From CAVQJU01 sp963755195 (GTDB lineage Bacteria > Acidobacteriota > Vicinamibacteria > Vicinamibacterales > CAVVIG01), in NCBI GenBank assembly GCA_963755195.1, contig CAVWIZ010000008.1:948408-1012407 (forward strand): a stretch of DNA of 64,000 bases, given 5' to 3'. Each line of letters begins with the position of its first letter. The stretch's first letter is position 1. A program made the translations under genes and the position numbers. The notes below the pieces were generated by a model that was not told the origin of the DNA, did no database searches, and saw only the letters and a list, made by a program, of their open reading frames with translations. Shown in pieces: positions 56,145 to 64,000 of the stretch.

Positions 56145-56565
56145 ACCGATCTCCGTTCATCCGCGCCGCAACAAATGTGCCGAGGAAGAACGGCCGGGTT
56201 ATGCGCGCCAGGATCGACGTGTTTCCGGACGCGAAGCGGTCGGTGCCCGCGTCGTCGCGAGCCTGATCGAGGCCGCCGGCTTCACGAGAGTCCGTCCGTG
56301 GATGACGAGATGACCGCTGTCATTGAATACCGTTGTCTGGTATACCAGTCAAAGTCAACGAGCCCGCCAACTGGAACGGCAGCCCTTCAACGGAAAGGTC
56401 ACGGGCCTCGTCCCCACGTCCCGTTCATCGGCACACCGTACCGGGGAACCTTTCCCCAAGGTGCGAAATGCCTCGCGCGAGATGATGGCAGATCGCGACA
56501 TTCCGGTTGGCTTTCCCTGGTACCGCAATTGCTAGCACGAACGGCAATCTCTCCTGGAGGCGCTG
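56145..56565. other. Gene-free gap carrying the second promoter cassette
   Basis: No supported gene. It contains the repeat at 56324-56392 and, near 56550, the ribosome site of the YbaK-like gene. Open frames here are short and have no family-like sequence. Confidence 0.55.
56324..56392 (-). promoter_or_regulatory. Promoter-operator cassette, copy 2
   Basis: It matches 52309-52378 over about 69 bases: TTGACT (56347-56352), a 17-base spacer with TGGTATACCA at 56338-56347, TATTCA (56324-56329), and the same conserved upstream bases ending CGTTGAAGGGCTGC on the minus strand. It points at the phosphoribosyltransferase gene 180 bases away. Confidence 0.6.
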
Positions 56566-56994
56566 ATGTCAGGCACGCTTGCGATTCACGAACTCCTGCG
56601 CACGTCTCGTACGGTCGTGGCCGATCCCTCAACTCGTCCTCCCGTTCCCGATCGCGCCAGGGTTGTCGTCTGCGTGGTCGACGGCACACCCGTCCAGGCG
56701 CTCTTGCCGGCGGCCCTGGTCGTCAACCTCGAGCGCCTTTTGACTCTGGCTGGGGCCACCGAGATTCGGCTGGGGCGCGAAGACGAGGGATCCGGCCCAG
56801 ACTCCGCCAAACCCGTCTTCGTCGATGTGAGACTGGCCTTGTCGTCCGAGATTGTATTCACGACCGACACCGCCACGGAAACCGTGGCGGTGCGGTGGGC
56901 CGATTTCGCGAGAAATCTGCGGCCAATCGTAGGGGATTTCGCGGACCCGCCACGGGACAGCGTCGGGGCGTATCGCCTGTCATGCCGCGAGTAG
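56566..56994 (+). CDS. YbaK/EbsC-type aminoacyl-tRNA deacylase-like protein
   Basis: 142 residues. TPVQALLPAALVVNLERLLT, ATEIRLGREDE, KPVFVDVRLALSSEIVFTT and TVAVRWADFARNLRPIVGD follow the YbaK/ProX fold, which hydrolyses misacylated tRNAs. The central catalytic-loop Gly-rich segment is shortened relative to YbaK, so activity is uncertain. GGAGG precedes the ATG. Followed by a small frame and two membrane-protein genes on the same strand. Confidence 0.6.
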   Translation: MSGTLAIHELLRTSRTVVADPSTRPPVPDRARVVVCVVDGTPVQALLPAALVVNLERLLTLAGATEIRLGREDEGSGPDSAKPVFVDVRLALSSEIVFTTDTATETVAVRWADFARNLRPIVGDFADPPRDSVGAYRLSCRE

Positions 56995-57001
56995 ACGCCA
57001 G

Positions 57002-57184
57002 ATGTCCCACAACGCAGCCGACCCGATGAAGCCCGATTCATCGGACATTGGCGATGACGTGCCTGCGCAAGCCTTCACAAGCGAACGAGGTGCGGAGGAT
57101 TCCGTGGAGGTGCGGAAAAACGCGCGGCGCGAGCGACGCACAATTGACGTTGTCTTCGAAGGTTCGTGGACGAGAGGTGTGTGA
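57002..57184 (+). CDS. Possible small leader protein
   Basis: 60 codons, acidic then basic (DSSDIGDDVPAQ, RKNARRERRTIDVV). Its TGA overlaps the ATG of the next gene (TGATG at 57182-57186), which would allow coupled translation. No clear ribosome site and no family, so it may be chance; the next gene's own ribosome site GAGAGG lies inside it. Confidence 0.3.
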   Translation: MSHNAADPMKPDSSDIGDDVPAQAFTSERGAEDSVEVRKNARRERRTIDVVFEGSWTRGV

Positions 57185-57789
57185 TGTGGGAGTTCCTCGA
57201 CTCGATTGAGAACAGCGGCTTCGCCTCGTACATACGGGAGACGCCGAGCGTGCTTGGATATTCGACGGTCCTCGCCCTCCATACGTTCGGGATGGCGTTT
57301 CTGGTCGGCCTCAGCGGCGTCATCGCGCTTCGCGTGCTCGGCGCCGTGCCGCAGTTGCCACTGAAGCCACTCACGAGCCTGCAGCCGCTCATCGTCATCG
57401 GCTTCTGGGTCAACGCGATCACCGGCCTCATCCTCACATCGCTGGCCGTTCATTCGTTGCTTTCAAACTGGGACTTCTACGTGAAGCTCGCCGCGATCGC
57501 GCTTGCGATCGTCGCGCTTCAGAAGATGCGGCGTCATGCGTTCGGCGACACGAGCGCGCCCGACGACGCGCCCGCGTCTCGACAGGCAAGGTTCTGGGCC
57601 GCGGCGATGCTGGTCTTCTGGGGTGTCGCAGTCCTCGGCGGACGCCTGACCGCGTATGCCACCAACATCCGGATTGAAACGGCGCGCGCCGTGCTGGTGG
57701 CCGTGATTCTGCTGCTGGTCGTCGCCAGATATGTCGCCAGATACTTCGTCCGGCGTGCCCATCGTCCTGCTGTGGAGGCTCGCGTCTAA
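57184..57789 (+). CDS. Membrane protein, DUF6644-like
   Basis: 201 residues with five membrane helices (about 25-45, 58-75, 82-100, 135-152 and 163-183). The start MWEFLDSIENSGFASYIRET then GYSTVLALHTFGMAFLVGLS is typical of paired acidobacterial and proteobacterial membrane proteins. Its TAA overlaps the ATG of the next, similar gene (TAATG), so they form a translationally coupled pair, possibly one hetero-oligomer. Role unknown. Confidence 0.65.
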   Translation: MWEFLDSIENSGFASYIRETPSVLGYSTVLALHTFGMAFLVGLSGVIALRVLGAVPQLPLKPLTSLQPLIVIGFWVNAITGLILTSLAVHSLLSNWDFYVKLAAIALAIVALQKMRRHAFGDTSAPDDAPASRQARFWAAAMLVFWGVAVLGGRLTAYATNIRIETARAVLVAVILLLVVARYVARYFVRRAHRPAVEARV

Positions 57790-58299
57790 TGGAGACTTTT
57801 CTTCGCACGTGGCTCGAATGGCCGTCGGTGGCAGCGTTCATCGTCCGGCACACATGGGCGTGGCCGCTCGGTGAGACATTCCATTTCTTCGGCATTATTC
57901 TGCTCATCGGCGGCGTCGGCCTGTTCGACCTGCGGTTGCTCGGCGTGGCCAAGGGCCTGCCGGTGGCCGCGGTCAAACGCCTCCTCCCATGGGGCGTGAC
58001 CGGTTTCATTCTCTGCGCCTTGACCGGTTTCATGTTCGTCACCGGCATCCGCGCGAACATCCCGTCGAGCCCGTACAGACGTGATCAAAAGCAATCCGTG
58101 GCTGCAATTGAAGCTCTTGTTCATTGCGTTCGCAGGACTGAACCTGCTCGTCTTCTACCTGGCGGGAATCGACAGGGCGGTGGACACGCTTCGCGGGGGC
58201 GAGGATGCGCCAGCGCTGGCGAAGGTCATCGCGGCTGCGTCACTCTTCTTCTGGCTCGGCGTGATCTATTTCGGCCGTCTGATTCCCGAAGCGCTTTAG
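57789..58299 (+). CDS. Membrane protein, DUF6644-like partner, frameshifted
   Basis: About 169 residues after correction, with four helices: HFFGIILLIGGVGLFDLRLL, VTGFILCALTGFMFVTGI, LKLLFIAFAGLNLLVFYLA and VIAAASLFFWLGVIYFGRLI. An extra base near 58073 splits it; removing it joins IPSSPY to DVIKSNPWLQLKLLF. The start METFLRTWLEWPSVAAFI parallels the preceding gene's start. Ends just before a foldback repeat. Confidence 0.65.
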
Positions 58300-58324
58300 G
58301 GTCGGTGTCAGTCACGACGATCAA

Positions 58325-58448
58325 CGCAGAGTTCGCAGAGGCCGCAGAGACGACGCCCGACCCGGCGCCGCGAAGCGGCGGAAGGCGGTGCGATCGTTCA
58401 TGGCTTCTGAATAAGTCAGTTCTCTCTGCGTGCTCTGCGTGCTCTGCG
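58325..58448. repeat. Foldback of CGCAGAGNN nonamers between convergent genes
   Basis: Left arm units CGCAGAG at 58325, 58334 and 58343; right arm units CTCTGCG at 58424, 58433 and 58442, each spaced exactly 9 nt. An inner hairpin GCCGC-GAA-GCGGC lies between them. It is the same unit as in the 9138-9334 element. It lies between the ends of the membrane-protein gene (+) and the TIGR03435 gene (-). Confidence 0.8.
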
Positions 58449-58497
58449 TTTCCCGTCTTTTCGTCGTCAGAGTTACCGACTCAGCCAAGACGGCCCA

Positions 58498-60126
58498 CTA
58501 ATTGTCCGTCGGTTTCTCCAGGATCGAGTCGATCACCAGGACCTTCATCGGGCGCTTGCGCATCTCGAGCTTCAGTCCCAGCTGTCTGTTCACCGCGTCG
58601 AACACCGACAGGCCGCCGCTTGGATCCACGATGTCGCCGCCGCCGGCGGCCGGACCACCGTCTCCGCCGCGTCCGCGGCCACCTGCGTTGAGGAGGCCGA
58701 CCGGCGTGAACGTCAGCGTGAAGTCGTACGAGCCGTCGAGGCCGGTTTTGTCCTCGACCGGCACCCGGATGTAGCCGCCGGCGATGCGCTGCAGGTCTTC
58801 CGAAAACTGCGCCATCGACATGTTGCGGACGGTGACCATCCGCCCGAGGATCTCATTGCGCTGATCTTTCTGGCCGGGCGCCGGGCCTTCCTTGAAACCC
58901 GTGCGGTTGGACGGATCGGCCGTGGCCATCTTCGGTTTGTCCGCAACCAGCGTGTGCGCCGTGACAGGGCGCTGCTCGTCGTGCGACTTCAGCTGGAAGC
59001 GCTCCGTAATCAGCTGCCGCAGCATGGCCTTGAGATCGTCGATATCGACGTTGGTGTTCTGGCCGCTCCCGCTCACGGCCGTGGACGTTTTCGCGACGAT
59101 GCTGTATTTGGTTTCGTCCCACCATTTCGGTGTGTTGGCGACCAGCTCGTCCGTCGTGATGTCCCACGCGAGCTGCATGATCTGATGCATCGTGATGCCA
59201 TCGGCCTCGATGCGGCCACCTGGCATCAGCCGCGTGCGCGGCTGCGTGTCCGGCAGACTCAGCTTGATCTCGGCGACGTCGAACTCCATCGGCGGCGGCG
59301 ACGGAATGGCCGCGGACACGCCCGACGGATTGGGCGTCGGTTCGGCGTTCACGGTCTCGACCACGAAGACGGGCGTCGGCACGCGGCCTTGATTGAGCTT
59401 CAACCCCAGCTGCTGTTCGACCATCGCGAACAGCGTGACGCCGTCCGATCCTGCGCGCGACAGGACCTGGAACGGCGTGAACCTCACGTCGAAATCCCAA
59501 TGGCCCTTCAGCCCGGTCTGGTCCTGAACCGGAGTGGTGATGTAGCCGTTCGCAATCTGTCGCAGCGTCTGCGCGAACTGTTCCATCGTCACGCCCTTGC
59601 AGGACCCGGTGAGCATCGGGACGGGCGGCGGCGGTTGGGGCTGCGGGTTGCCCTGGCATCCTGCGCCTGGGCCGGAGGCCTCCTTCAACTTGTGCATGTC
59701 TTTCCCGAGCGTCAGCACATAGCCGGACATCGGGCGTGTGTCCGGGTGGGCGACCAGCTTGAAGCGCTCGGCGAGCAGGTTCTGCAGCATCAATCGAACG
59801 GTAGCAGGCGATGTTTCTTGCGGGGCCTTGGCGGCGAGGTCGAAACGCTGACGCTCGAGCCACGCCGGCCCGCCGACGACGAGGTCGCGATCGGTGATGG
59901 AATATGCCGTGGCGATGAGGTCGAGCATCGTGGCGTTCCTGAGGTCGTACCGCCCGCCACGGAGCACACCGCCGGTCATCGTCGGCTGATTGGTGGTGCC
60001 CGTCCGGGCCCGCAGGTTGATGTCGGCGGCGTGGAATTTGGGCGCGCTTGGGGGTTGTTGCGCGAAGACGGCACCAGACAGGGTGACCAGCGCCTGGGCT
60101 AACACCACTAACAGGGCTCGCCTCAT
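58498..60126 (-). CDS. TIGR03435 (DUF3738) protein with two domains
   Basis: 542 residues. ATG 60126 gives a signal peptide (VVLAQALVTLSGAVFAQQ). Two full TIGR03435 domains follow in tandem: KFHAADINLRARTG...TGLKGHWDFDVRFTPF and EFDVAEIKLSLPDT...TGLDGSYDFTLTFTPV. Each ends with a QLGLKL block (VEQQLGLKLNQGRVPTPVFV, VNRQLGLKLEMRKRPMKVLV). A low-complexity Gly/Ala/Arg insert lies in the second. This family is found almost only in soil Acidobacteria and relatives, often in many copies; its function is unknown. The second domain could arise by internal duplication. Confidence 0.88.
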   Translation of the reverse strand: MRRALLVVLAQALVTLSGAVFAQQPPSAPKFHAADINLRARTGTTNQPTMTGGVLRGGRYDLRNATMLDLIATAYSITDRDLVVGGPAWLERQRFDLAAKAPQETSPATVRLMLQNLLAERFKLVAHPDTRPMSGYVLTLGKDMHKLKEASGPGAGCQGNPQPQPPPPVPMLTGSCKGVTMEQFAQTLRQIANGYITTPVQDQTGLKGHWDFDVRFTPFQVLSRAGSDGVTLFAMVEQQLGLKLNQGRVPTPVFVVETVNAEPTPNPSGVSAAIPSPPPMEFDVAEIKLSLPDTQPRTRLMPGGRIEADGITMHQIMQLAWDITTDELVANTPKWWDETKYSIVAKTSTAVSGSGQNTNVDIDDLKAMLRQLITERFQLKSHDEQRPVTAHTLVADKPKMATADPSNRTGFKEGPAPGQKDQRNEILGRMVTVRNMSMAQFSEDLQRIAGGYIRVPVEDKTGLDGSYDFTLTFTPVGLLNAGGRGRGGDGGPAAGGGDIVDPSGGLSVFDAVNRQLGLKLEMRKRPMKVLVIDSILEKPTDN

Positions 60127-60167
60127 CGTTCCACCTCCCGTTTGCGGCAATCTCAGGCTAATACGTC

Positions 60168-60912
60168 CTAGACCCCGCGGAGGTTCATCCGGCCTCGGCC
60201 TGCCACAACGAGCGTGGCCTTCGCGGCAAAGGACCGCCCGGCGCGGGTCACGTTGGAAAGGACGCCGGATTCGAATCGGATCGTTGTGGTTGAACGTCCG
60301 CCGCTTCGATACGTGCTGCCGGTAGGGCTCCCATTGCTTGAAGACTTCGTCGCTGACCTCGTCGGGGAAAAAGATCTGACTCGCGATCACTTCGTTGCCG
60401 CCAAGGAAGACCTTGAAGTGGACGTGTGGCGTGCGACCACCGTACCAGCTCGGGAACACGGTGCGGAAGCGCACGTAGCCGTTCTCGTCGGTGAACTGGG
60501 TTCCGCGCAGGTAGCTCTTGCCGACGGCAACATCCGCGGAGACACCGCCGACGCCTTCTTGCCGCGCATAGCCGAGTCCAGCCCGAGGGCATCGGCGTGC
60601 CAGATGTCGACGCGCGCCCTGGTGAGCGTCGCGCAATCGCCCGCGCGCACGACCTGCATGGCCAGCTCCAGCGGCGCACCCGGCCGTTCGGAGCTCGGAT
60701 CGGACCGCACCAGGTTGGGGTCGAGGTAGAAAGGCCCCTCACCAGCTTCGGGAGTCAGGACGCAACTGCCGGGGCGTCTGCGCCCATGCGCCTCCGACGT
60801 GCATCGCCGCCATGACCAGGCCTGACAACCCGATCAACGCACGGCGCCGTCCGACGTCGAAGGCGGGCGGGTGCCAGATGGGCGCCTCAATCTGCTGGCG
60901 AACGGATCTCAT
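60168..60912 (-). CDS. Intradiol ring-cleavage dioxygenase, exported, frameshifted
   Basis: About 247 residues after correction. The leader has GRRRALIGLSGLVMAAMHV, a twin-arginine-like signal. The core CVLTPEAGEGPFYLDPNLVR, ARVDIWHADALGLDSGYA, LRGTQFTDENGYVRFRTVFP and SWYGGRTPHVHFKV contains the Tyr and His iron ligands of protocatechuate/catechol dioxygenases. Breaks near 60768 (+1), 60567 (-1) and 60288 (+1) are corrected by comparing the family pattern; the last restores SGVLSNVTRAGRSFAAKATL and a TAG at 60168. Its substrate is an ortho-diphenol, but which one is not readable. A 41-base gap separates it from the TIGR03435 gene. Confidence 0.75.
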
Positions 60913-61127
60913 GCTCACTCCTTTGATCGGGCGACGGAAGCGTACAGCGACGCGGGTCCAGGTCGTCCAAATGACCGAACGTGGGGAAGTTGGCACCTCT
61001 GGCTGGCTCCTCCTCAGGCTGAGCCTTGGTTGTGTTCCTCGCTGAAAACTGTTGTAGTGTCGCATCGCATGGGCCGTCCGACGGCAAACGAATGTCTGAG
61101 AGGCGACACGAGCTCCAAGGGAAACGT

Positions 61128-62231
61128 ATGAAGACAAGAGTTCCTATGTCGCTCGCTTTGGCGGGCCCGATCGCACTGGGGCTGGCTGTCGGGGCTGCCT
61201 CCCCGTTGCCAAAGTTCGAACCCGACGCGACCTGGCCCAAGCATCTACCCAATCACTGGCTTTTGGGACAGGTGTCTGGCGTCGACGTCGACTCTCACGA
61301 CAACATCTGGGTGATCCATCGTCCGCGCACGACCGACGAGCACGACAACTACCTCCGGGACAAGACGGCCGATTGTTGCGCGACAGCGCCGCCTGTCCTG
61401 GAATTCGATCAGGTGGGGAACCTGCTCCAGTCCTGGGGTGGTCCCGGACAAGGCTACGACTGGCCCGACATCGAACACGGCGTATACGTCGATCACAAAG
61501 ACAACGTGTGGTTGGCGGGGAACGGAGACAAGGACACGAACATCCTGAAGTTCTCCAACTCCGGAAAGTTCCTGCTCCAGATCGGGAAGCACGGCAAGAC
61601 GGGCGGAAGCAACGACACGGAGAACGTCAACAAAGCCGCGGGCATTGCCGTCTACGCGCCGACAAATGAGGTGTTCGTGGCGGACGGGTACGGCAACCGC
61701 CGGGTGATCGTGTTCGACGCCGATACCGGCGCATACAAGCGGCATTGGGGGGCGTATGGGAACAAGCCCGATGATGCCGCGCCGTTTACGCGAATCTATG
61801 AAGGGCCCGGACCGGCGCAATTCAACACCGTGCACGGCCTGGCGGTGTCAAACGACGGCATCGTCTATGTGGGCGATCGGGTCAACAATCGCATTCAGTC
61901 CTTCCGGCTGGATGGCACCTTTCTCAAAGAGGTGTTCATCGAGCGACAGACGAGGGCCCGATTCGGCACGGGATTCGGCGTGGCGTTTTCCGGCGACAAA
62001 GAGCAACGCTTCTTCTACGTGCCCGACGGCACCAATAAGAAGGTGCAGATCGTGGACCGCCGGTTGATGGAAGTCGTGGGTTTCTTTGGCGGATACGGCG
62101 GGCACGGGTTTGGTGAGTTCTCCCACATCCACAGCATCGCGACCGACTCCAAGGGCAACGTGTACCTGGGCGAGGTCGACACGGGCCGGCGCACGTACCG
62201 CTGGAACTACAAAGGCATGACTTCCCGCTAG
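61128..62231 (+). CDS. Secreted NHL-repeat beta-propeller protein
   Basis: 367 residues from ATG 61128. A hydrophobic N-terminus (VPMSLALAGPIALGLAVG) is followed by at least five NHL-type blades: VSGVDVDSHDNIWVIHRPR, IEHGVYVDHKDNVWLAGNG, AAGIAVYAPTNEVFVADGYG, VHGLAVSNDGIVYVGDRVNN and IHSIATDSKGNVYLGEVD. This is the PAL-like propeller fold, as in the paralogue at 2645. No catalytic motif beyond the fold is claimed. Its TAG stop shares bases CTAG with the convergent GreB stop. Confidence 0.8.
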   Translation: MKTRVPMSLALAGPIALGLAVGAASPLPKFEPDATWPKHLPNHWLLGQVSGVDVDSHDNIWVIHRPRTTDEHDNYLRDKTADCCATAPPVLEFDQVGNLLQSWGGPGQGYDWPDIEHGVYVDHKDNVWLAGNGDKDTNILKFSNSGKFLLQIGKHGKTGGSNDTENVNKAAGIAVYAPTNEVFVADGYGNRRVIVFDADTGAYKRHWGAYGNKPDDAAPFTRIYEGPGPAQFNTVHGLAVSNDGIVYVGDRVNNRIQSFRLDGTFLKEVFIERQTRARFGTGFGVAFSGDKEQRFFYVPDGTNKKVQIVDRRLMEVVGFFGGYGGHGFGEFSHIHSIATDSKGNVYLGEVDTGRRTYRWNYKGMTSR

Positions 62232-62818
62232 CCGGCGGTGCGAGGAGGACTCTTCGGCGCAGCCTCAGCGCCAGGTGGTTCGCTGAATGTCTTCACGGGG
62301 ATGCGCTCATAACGCACCTCGAGAATCTGCAGGTGCTCGGTACCGGCTGGCGCGTGAAGGACCACGCGGTCGCCTGGTGCAGCATTCATCAACGCGCGCG
62401 CCAGCGGCGACACCCAGCTGATGTGGTGACGATCCAGATCGACCTCGTCGGCGCCGACGATGCTCACCACCCGCTCGGTTCCAACAGCGTTGACGTAGCG
62501 CACTGTCGCGCCGAAGAAGACCTGCGTCGCCGCCCGCCCCCGTCTCGGCGCTTCCGGGTCCACAACGACGGCCGCGTCGATCCGTTTCGTGAGAAAGTGA
62601 ATCCGCCCATCGATCTGGCGTAGCCGTCGTTTGCCGTACTGGTAGTCGGCGTTTTCGCTGCGATCGCCGTTGGCCGCCGCCCACGCGACCACCTCGGTCA
62701 CGGCCGGCCGTTCCCTGGTGAGCAGAAACCGCAGCTCGTCCCTGAGCCGCTGCAAGCCGCTCGGTGTGATGTAGTTCTCGACGGGTTCCTTCGCGGTCGG
62801 CTCGGGCATCGGGACCAT
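62228..62818 (-). CDS. greB: Transcription elongation factor GreB
   Basis: 196 residues, longer than usual because of a Pro-rich N-terminal extension and C-terminal tail. The coiled-coil tip acidic pair is in NGDRSENADYQYGKRRLRQ; YITPSGLQRLRDELRFLL opens the domain, and the FKBP-like domain follows (VRYVNAVGTERVVSIVGAD). GreB rescues backtracked RNA polymerase by stimulating transcript cleavage. The GKRRLRQ segment is typical of GreB over GreA. The start among 62833, 62818 and 62809 is uncertain. Divergent from the amidohydrolase. Confidence 0.85.
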   Translation of the reverse strand: MVPMPEPTAKEPVENYITPSGLQRLRDELRFLLTRERPAVTEVVAWAAANGDRSENADYQYGKRRLRQIDGRIHFLTKRIDAAVVVDPEAPRRGRAATQVFFGATVRYVNAVGTERVVSIVGADEVDLDRHHISWVSPLARALMNAAPGDRVVLHAPAGTEHLQILEVRYERIPVKTFSEPPGAEAAPKSPPRTAG

Positions 62819-62831
62819 GCTAATCTGCGCC

Positions 62832-64000
62832 ATGCGGCCGTTGCTCAAAAACTGGACCGTCGTTTTCAGCATCGTCGCCGGACTGACGAACACCCCGGCG
62901 CTCGCGCAGCAGAACGTCGAGACCATCGTCACACACGGCAAAGTACCCGACCGTCGACGCGGGCTTTCGCGTGGTCGAGGCGCTGGCCATCACCGACGGT
63001 CGCATCGTCGCCAGCGGCACCAGCGCTGAGGTAGCCCGCTACGCGGGCGCCCGAACCAGGGTCATCGACGTTGCGGGCGCCACCGTCATCCCTGGGCTCA
63101 TCGACAACCACTTCCACTTTACGCGGGGCGCCGACACCTGGCACCAGCAGTCCCGCTTCGAGGGTGTTGATTCGCGCCGCGAAGCGCTGCGAATCCTCAC
63201 GGCCAAGGCGGCGCGCCTGTCGCCCGGCGAGTGGATCATGGTGCAGGGCGGTTGGACGCCGCGGCAGTTCGCCGATGCGCCTGGCGGATTCACTCTCGAT
63301 GAGCTCGACGGCGCGGCGCCGAAGAATCCGCTGTTGGTACAGGAGGGCTATAGCGTCGTCTACGCGAATAGTCTCGCGCTCAAAGCCGTCGGTCTGAACC
63401 CGGCCGACGGCGCGCGCCGCAATGCCCAGGGCCTCGTGTCGTTCCAGCCGCCGATGGCGCTGTACGACGCCATGCCCAGGGCATCGCCCGCGCAACGCGA
63501 GCAGAACCTCACGGATTTCATGCGGGCGCTCAATGCGGTCGGGCTGACGGGCGTCTACAGCCTGGGCCAGTCGAGTTTCCTGGCCGCGCGGTGCCGCCGT
63601 AAGGGTCCGTTGCCCATTCGACTGTGGGAGACGTTGCCGTTCAATGCGAACGACCCGGCTTCAGCGACCAATGCCGCGGCGCTCATCGAGCGCAGCCGGC
63701 CGAACCAGTTCGACGGCCAGTTCGGCACCTTCGGTCTCGGTGAGGTTCTCTACGGCTGTTCTTCGATCTGGCGCCGCGCAAGGACCCCTGGCCCGCGGCG
63801 ATCATGAAACGATACGGGAAGCTCGCGACCGCGGCTGCGCGGGCCGGCTGGCACGTCCACCAGCACGTGATCAACAACAACGCCGTCACGGACCTGCTCG
63901 ACACGCTGGAGCAGGTGAACAAGACCCAGCGCATCGATCGTCTGCGCTGGACGATGGGCCATATCTACGACATCTCGCCCGCCAACATCGCGCGCGCGAA
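62832..64000 (+). CDS. YtcJ-like amidohydrolase, partial and frameshifted
   Basis: The N-terminal 390 or so residues of an exported amidohydrolase; the gene runs past the window. Signal peptide WTVVFSIVAGLTNTPALAQQ; VEALAITDGRIVASGTSAEV is the N-terminal beta domain, and GLIDNHFHFTRG carries the metal HxH. GGWTPRQFADAPGGFTLDEL is typical of the YtcJ branch (D-aminoacylase and urease superfamily). Breaks near 62948 (+1) and 63760 (-1) are corrected by family pattern; after the second the frame reads FFDLAPRKDPWP and AGWHVHQHVINNNAVTDLL. Substrate unknown. Confidence 0.75.

Noticed and set aside
58498..60636. Intradiol dioxygenase fused to a TIGR03435 protein
   Set aside because: The dioxygenase frame is shifted near 60288; corrected, it stops at 60168, and the TIGR03435 protein has its own signal peptide at 60126.

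Overview
The window is GC-rich, densely coded bacterial DNA of the kind found in soil Acidobacteriota, most likely a Vicinamibacteria-type genome. This rests on gene content, not a database match. The indicators are a double-domain TIGR03435 (DUF3738) protein, DUF6152 secreted proteins, SusC-like TonB receptors with an N-terminal carboxypeptidase-regulatory domain, NHL and virginiamycin-lyase-like propellers, a selenium-binding protein and several secreted GDTLVV-motif proteins. I saw no rRNA, tRNA, CRISPR array, intact insertion sequence or prophage.

Layout. 0-6.4 kb (+): two tandem pairs of a secreted GDTLVV protein and a DUF6152 protein, then an NHL propeller, a DoxX protein and a heme-c/propeller protein. 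6.4-11.9 kb: a flavin monooxygenase-like gene, an internally deleted thiamine diphosphate enzyme with a cytochrome c, VapBC remnants, gallate dioxygenase and a third GDTLVV protein. 12-18.5 kb: two tandem TonB receptors with duplicated promoters and leaders. 18.6-24 kb: a winged-helix/hydrolase regulator, SBP56 with a membrane protein, a transglutaminase-like protease and a DUF4198 protein. 24-27 kb (-): AAA ATPase, metallopeptidase/VWA protein and a membrane protein. 27-33.4 kb: CoA-disulfide reductase-rhodanese, TlpA-like lipoprotein, cupin, OB-fold-like protein, NTPase and an HlyD adaptor. 33.4-38.5 kb (-): MacB/DevA-type ABC exporter, broken bacterioferritin and a Zn/Mn-type ABC transporter. 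38.6-47 kb: NnrS/cbb3-like protein, LigM-type O-demethylase with an MFS exporter, IspH and small secreted proteins. 47-52.3 kb (-): an oxalate operon (oxc, frc, ADP-forming acyl-CoA synthetase). 52.4-64 kb: polysaccharide deacetylase, DUF302, phosphoribosyltransferase, YbaK-like, paired membrane proteins, TIGR03435, intradiol dioxygenase, NHL protein, GreB and a partial amidohydrolase.

Biology. The gene set fits an aerobic soil heterotroph using plant-derived aromatics (O-demethylase, gallate dioxygenase, intradiol dioxygenase) and oxalate, with many exported proteins and efflux systems.

The noncoding DNA holds the least expected structure. (1) Foldback arrays built from 9-nt units (7-nt core plus 2) sit in three convergent gene gaps. 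(2) A second foldback family of about 140-160 bp occurs twice at gene 3' ends. (3) A promoter/operator cassette of about 70 bp containing TGGTATACCA occurs upstream of both the oxalate operon and a phosphoribosyltransferase gene. (4) The two TonB genes share an upstream box, a promoter and a 5' leader hairpin.

Caution. About 37 frame breaks interrupt otherwise conserved genes. About 29 behave as single-base insertions, ten of them in one TonB receptor, and about 8 as single-base losses, several in G runs. This looks like uncorrected long-read error, so many genes called broken here are probably intact in the organism. Apparent fusions created by such shifts are split in the annotation.
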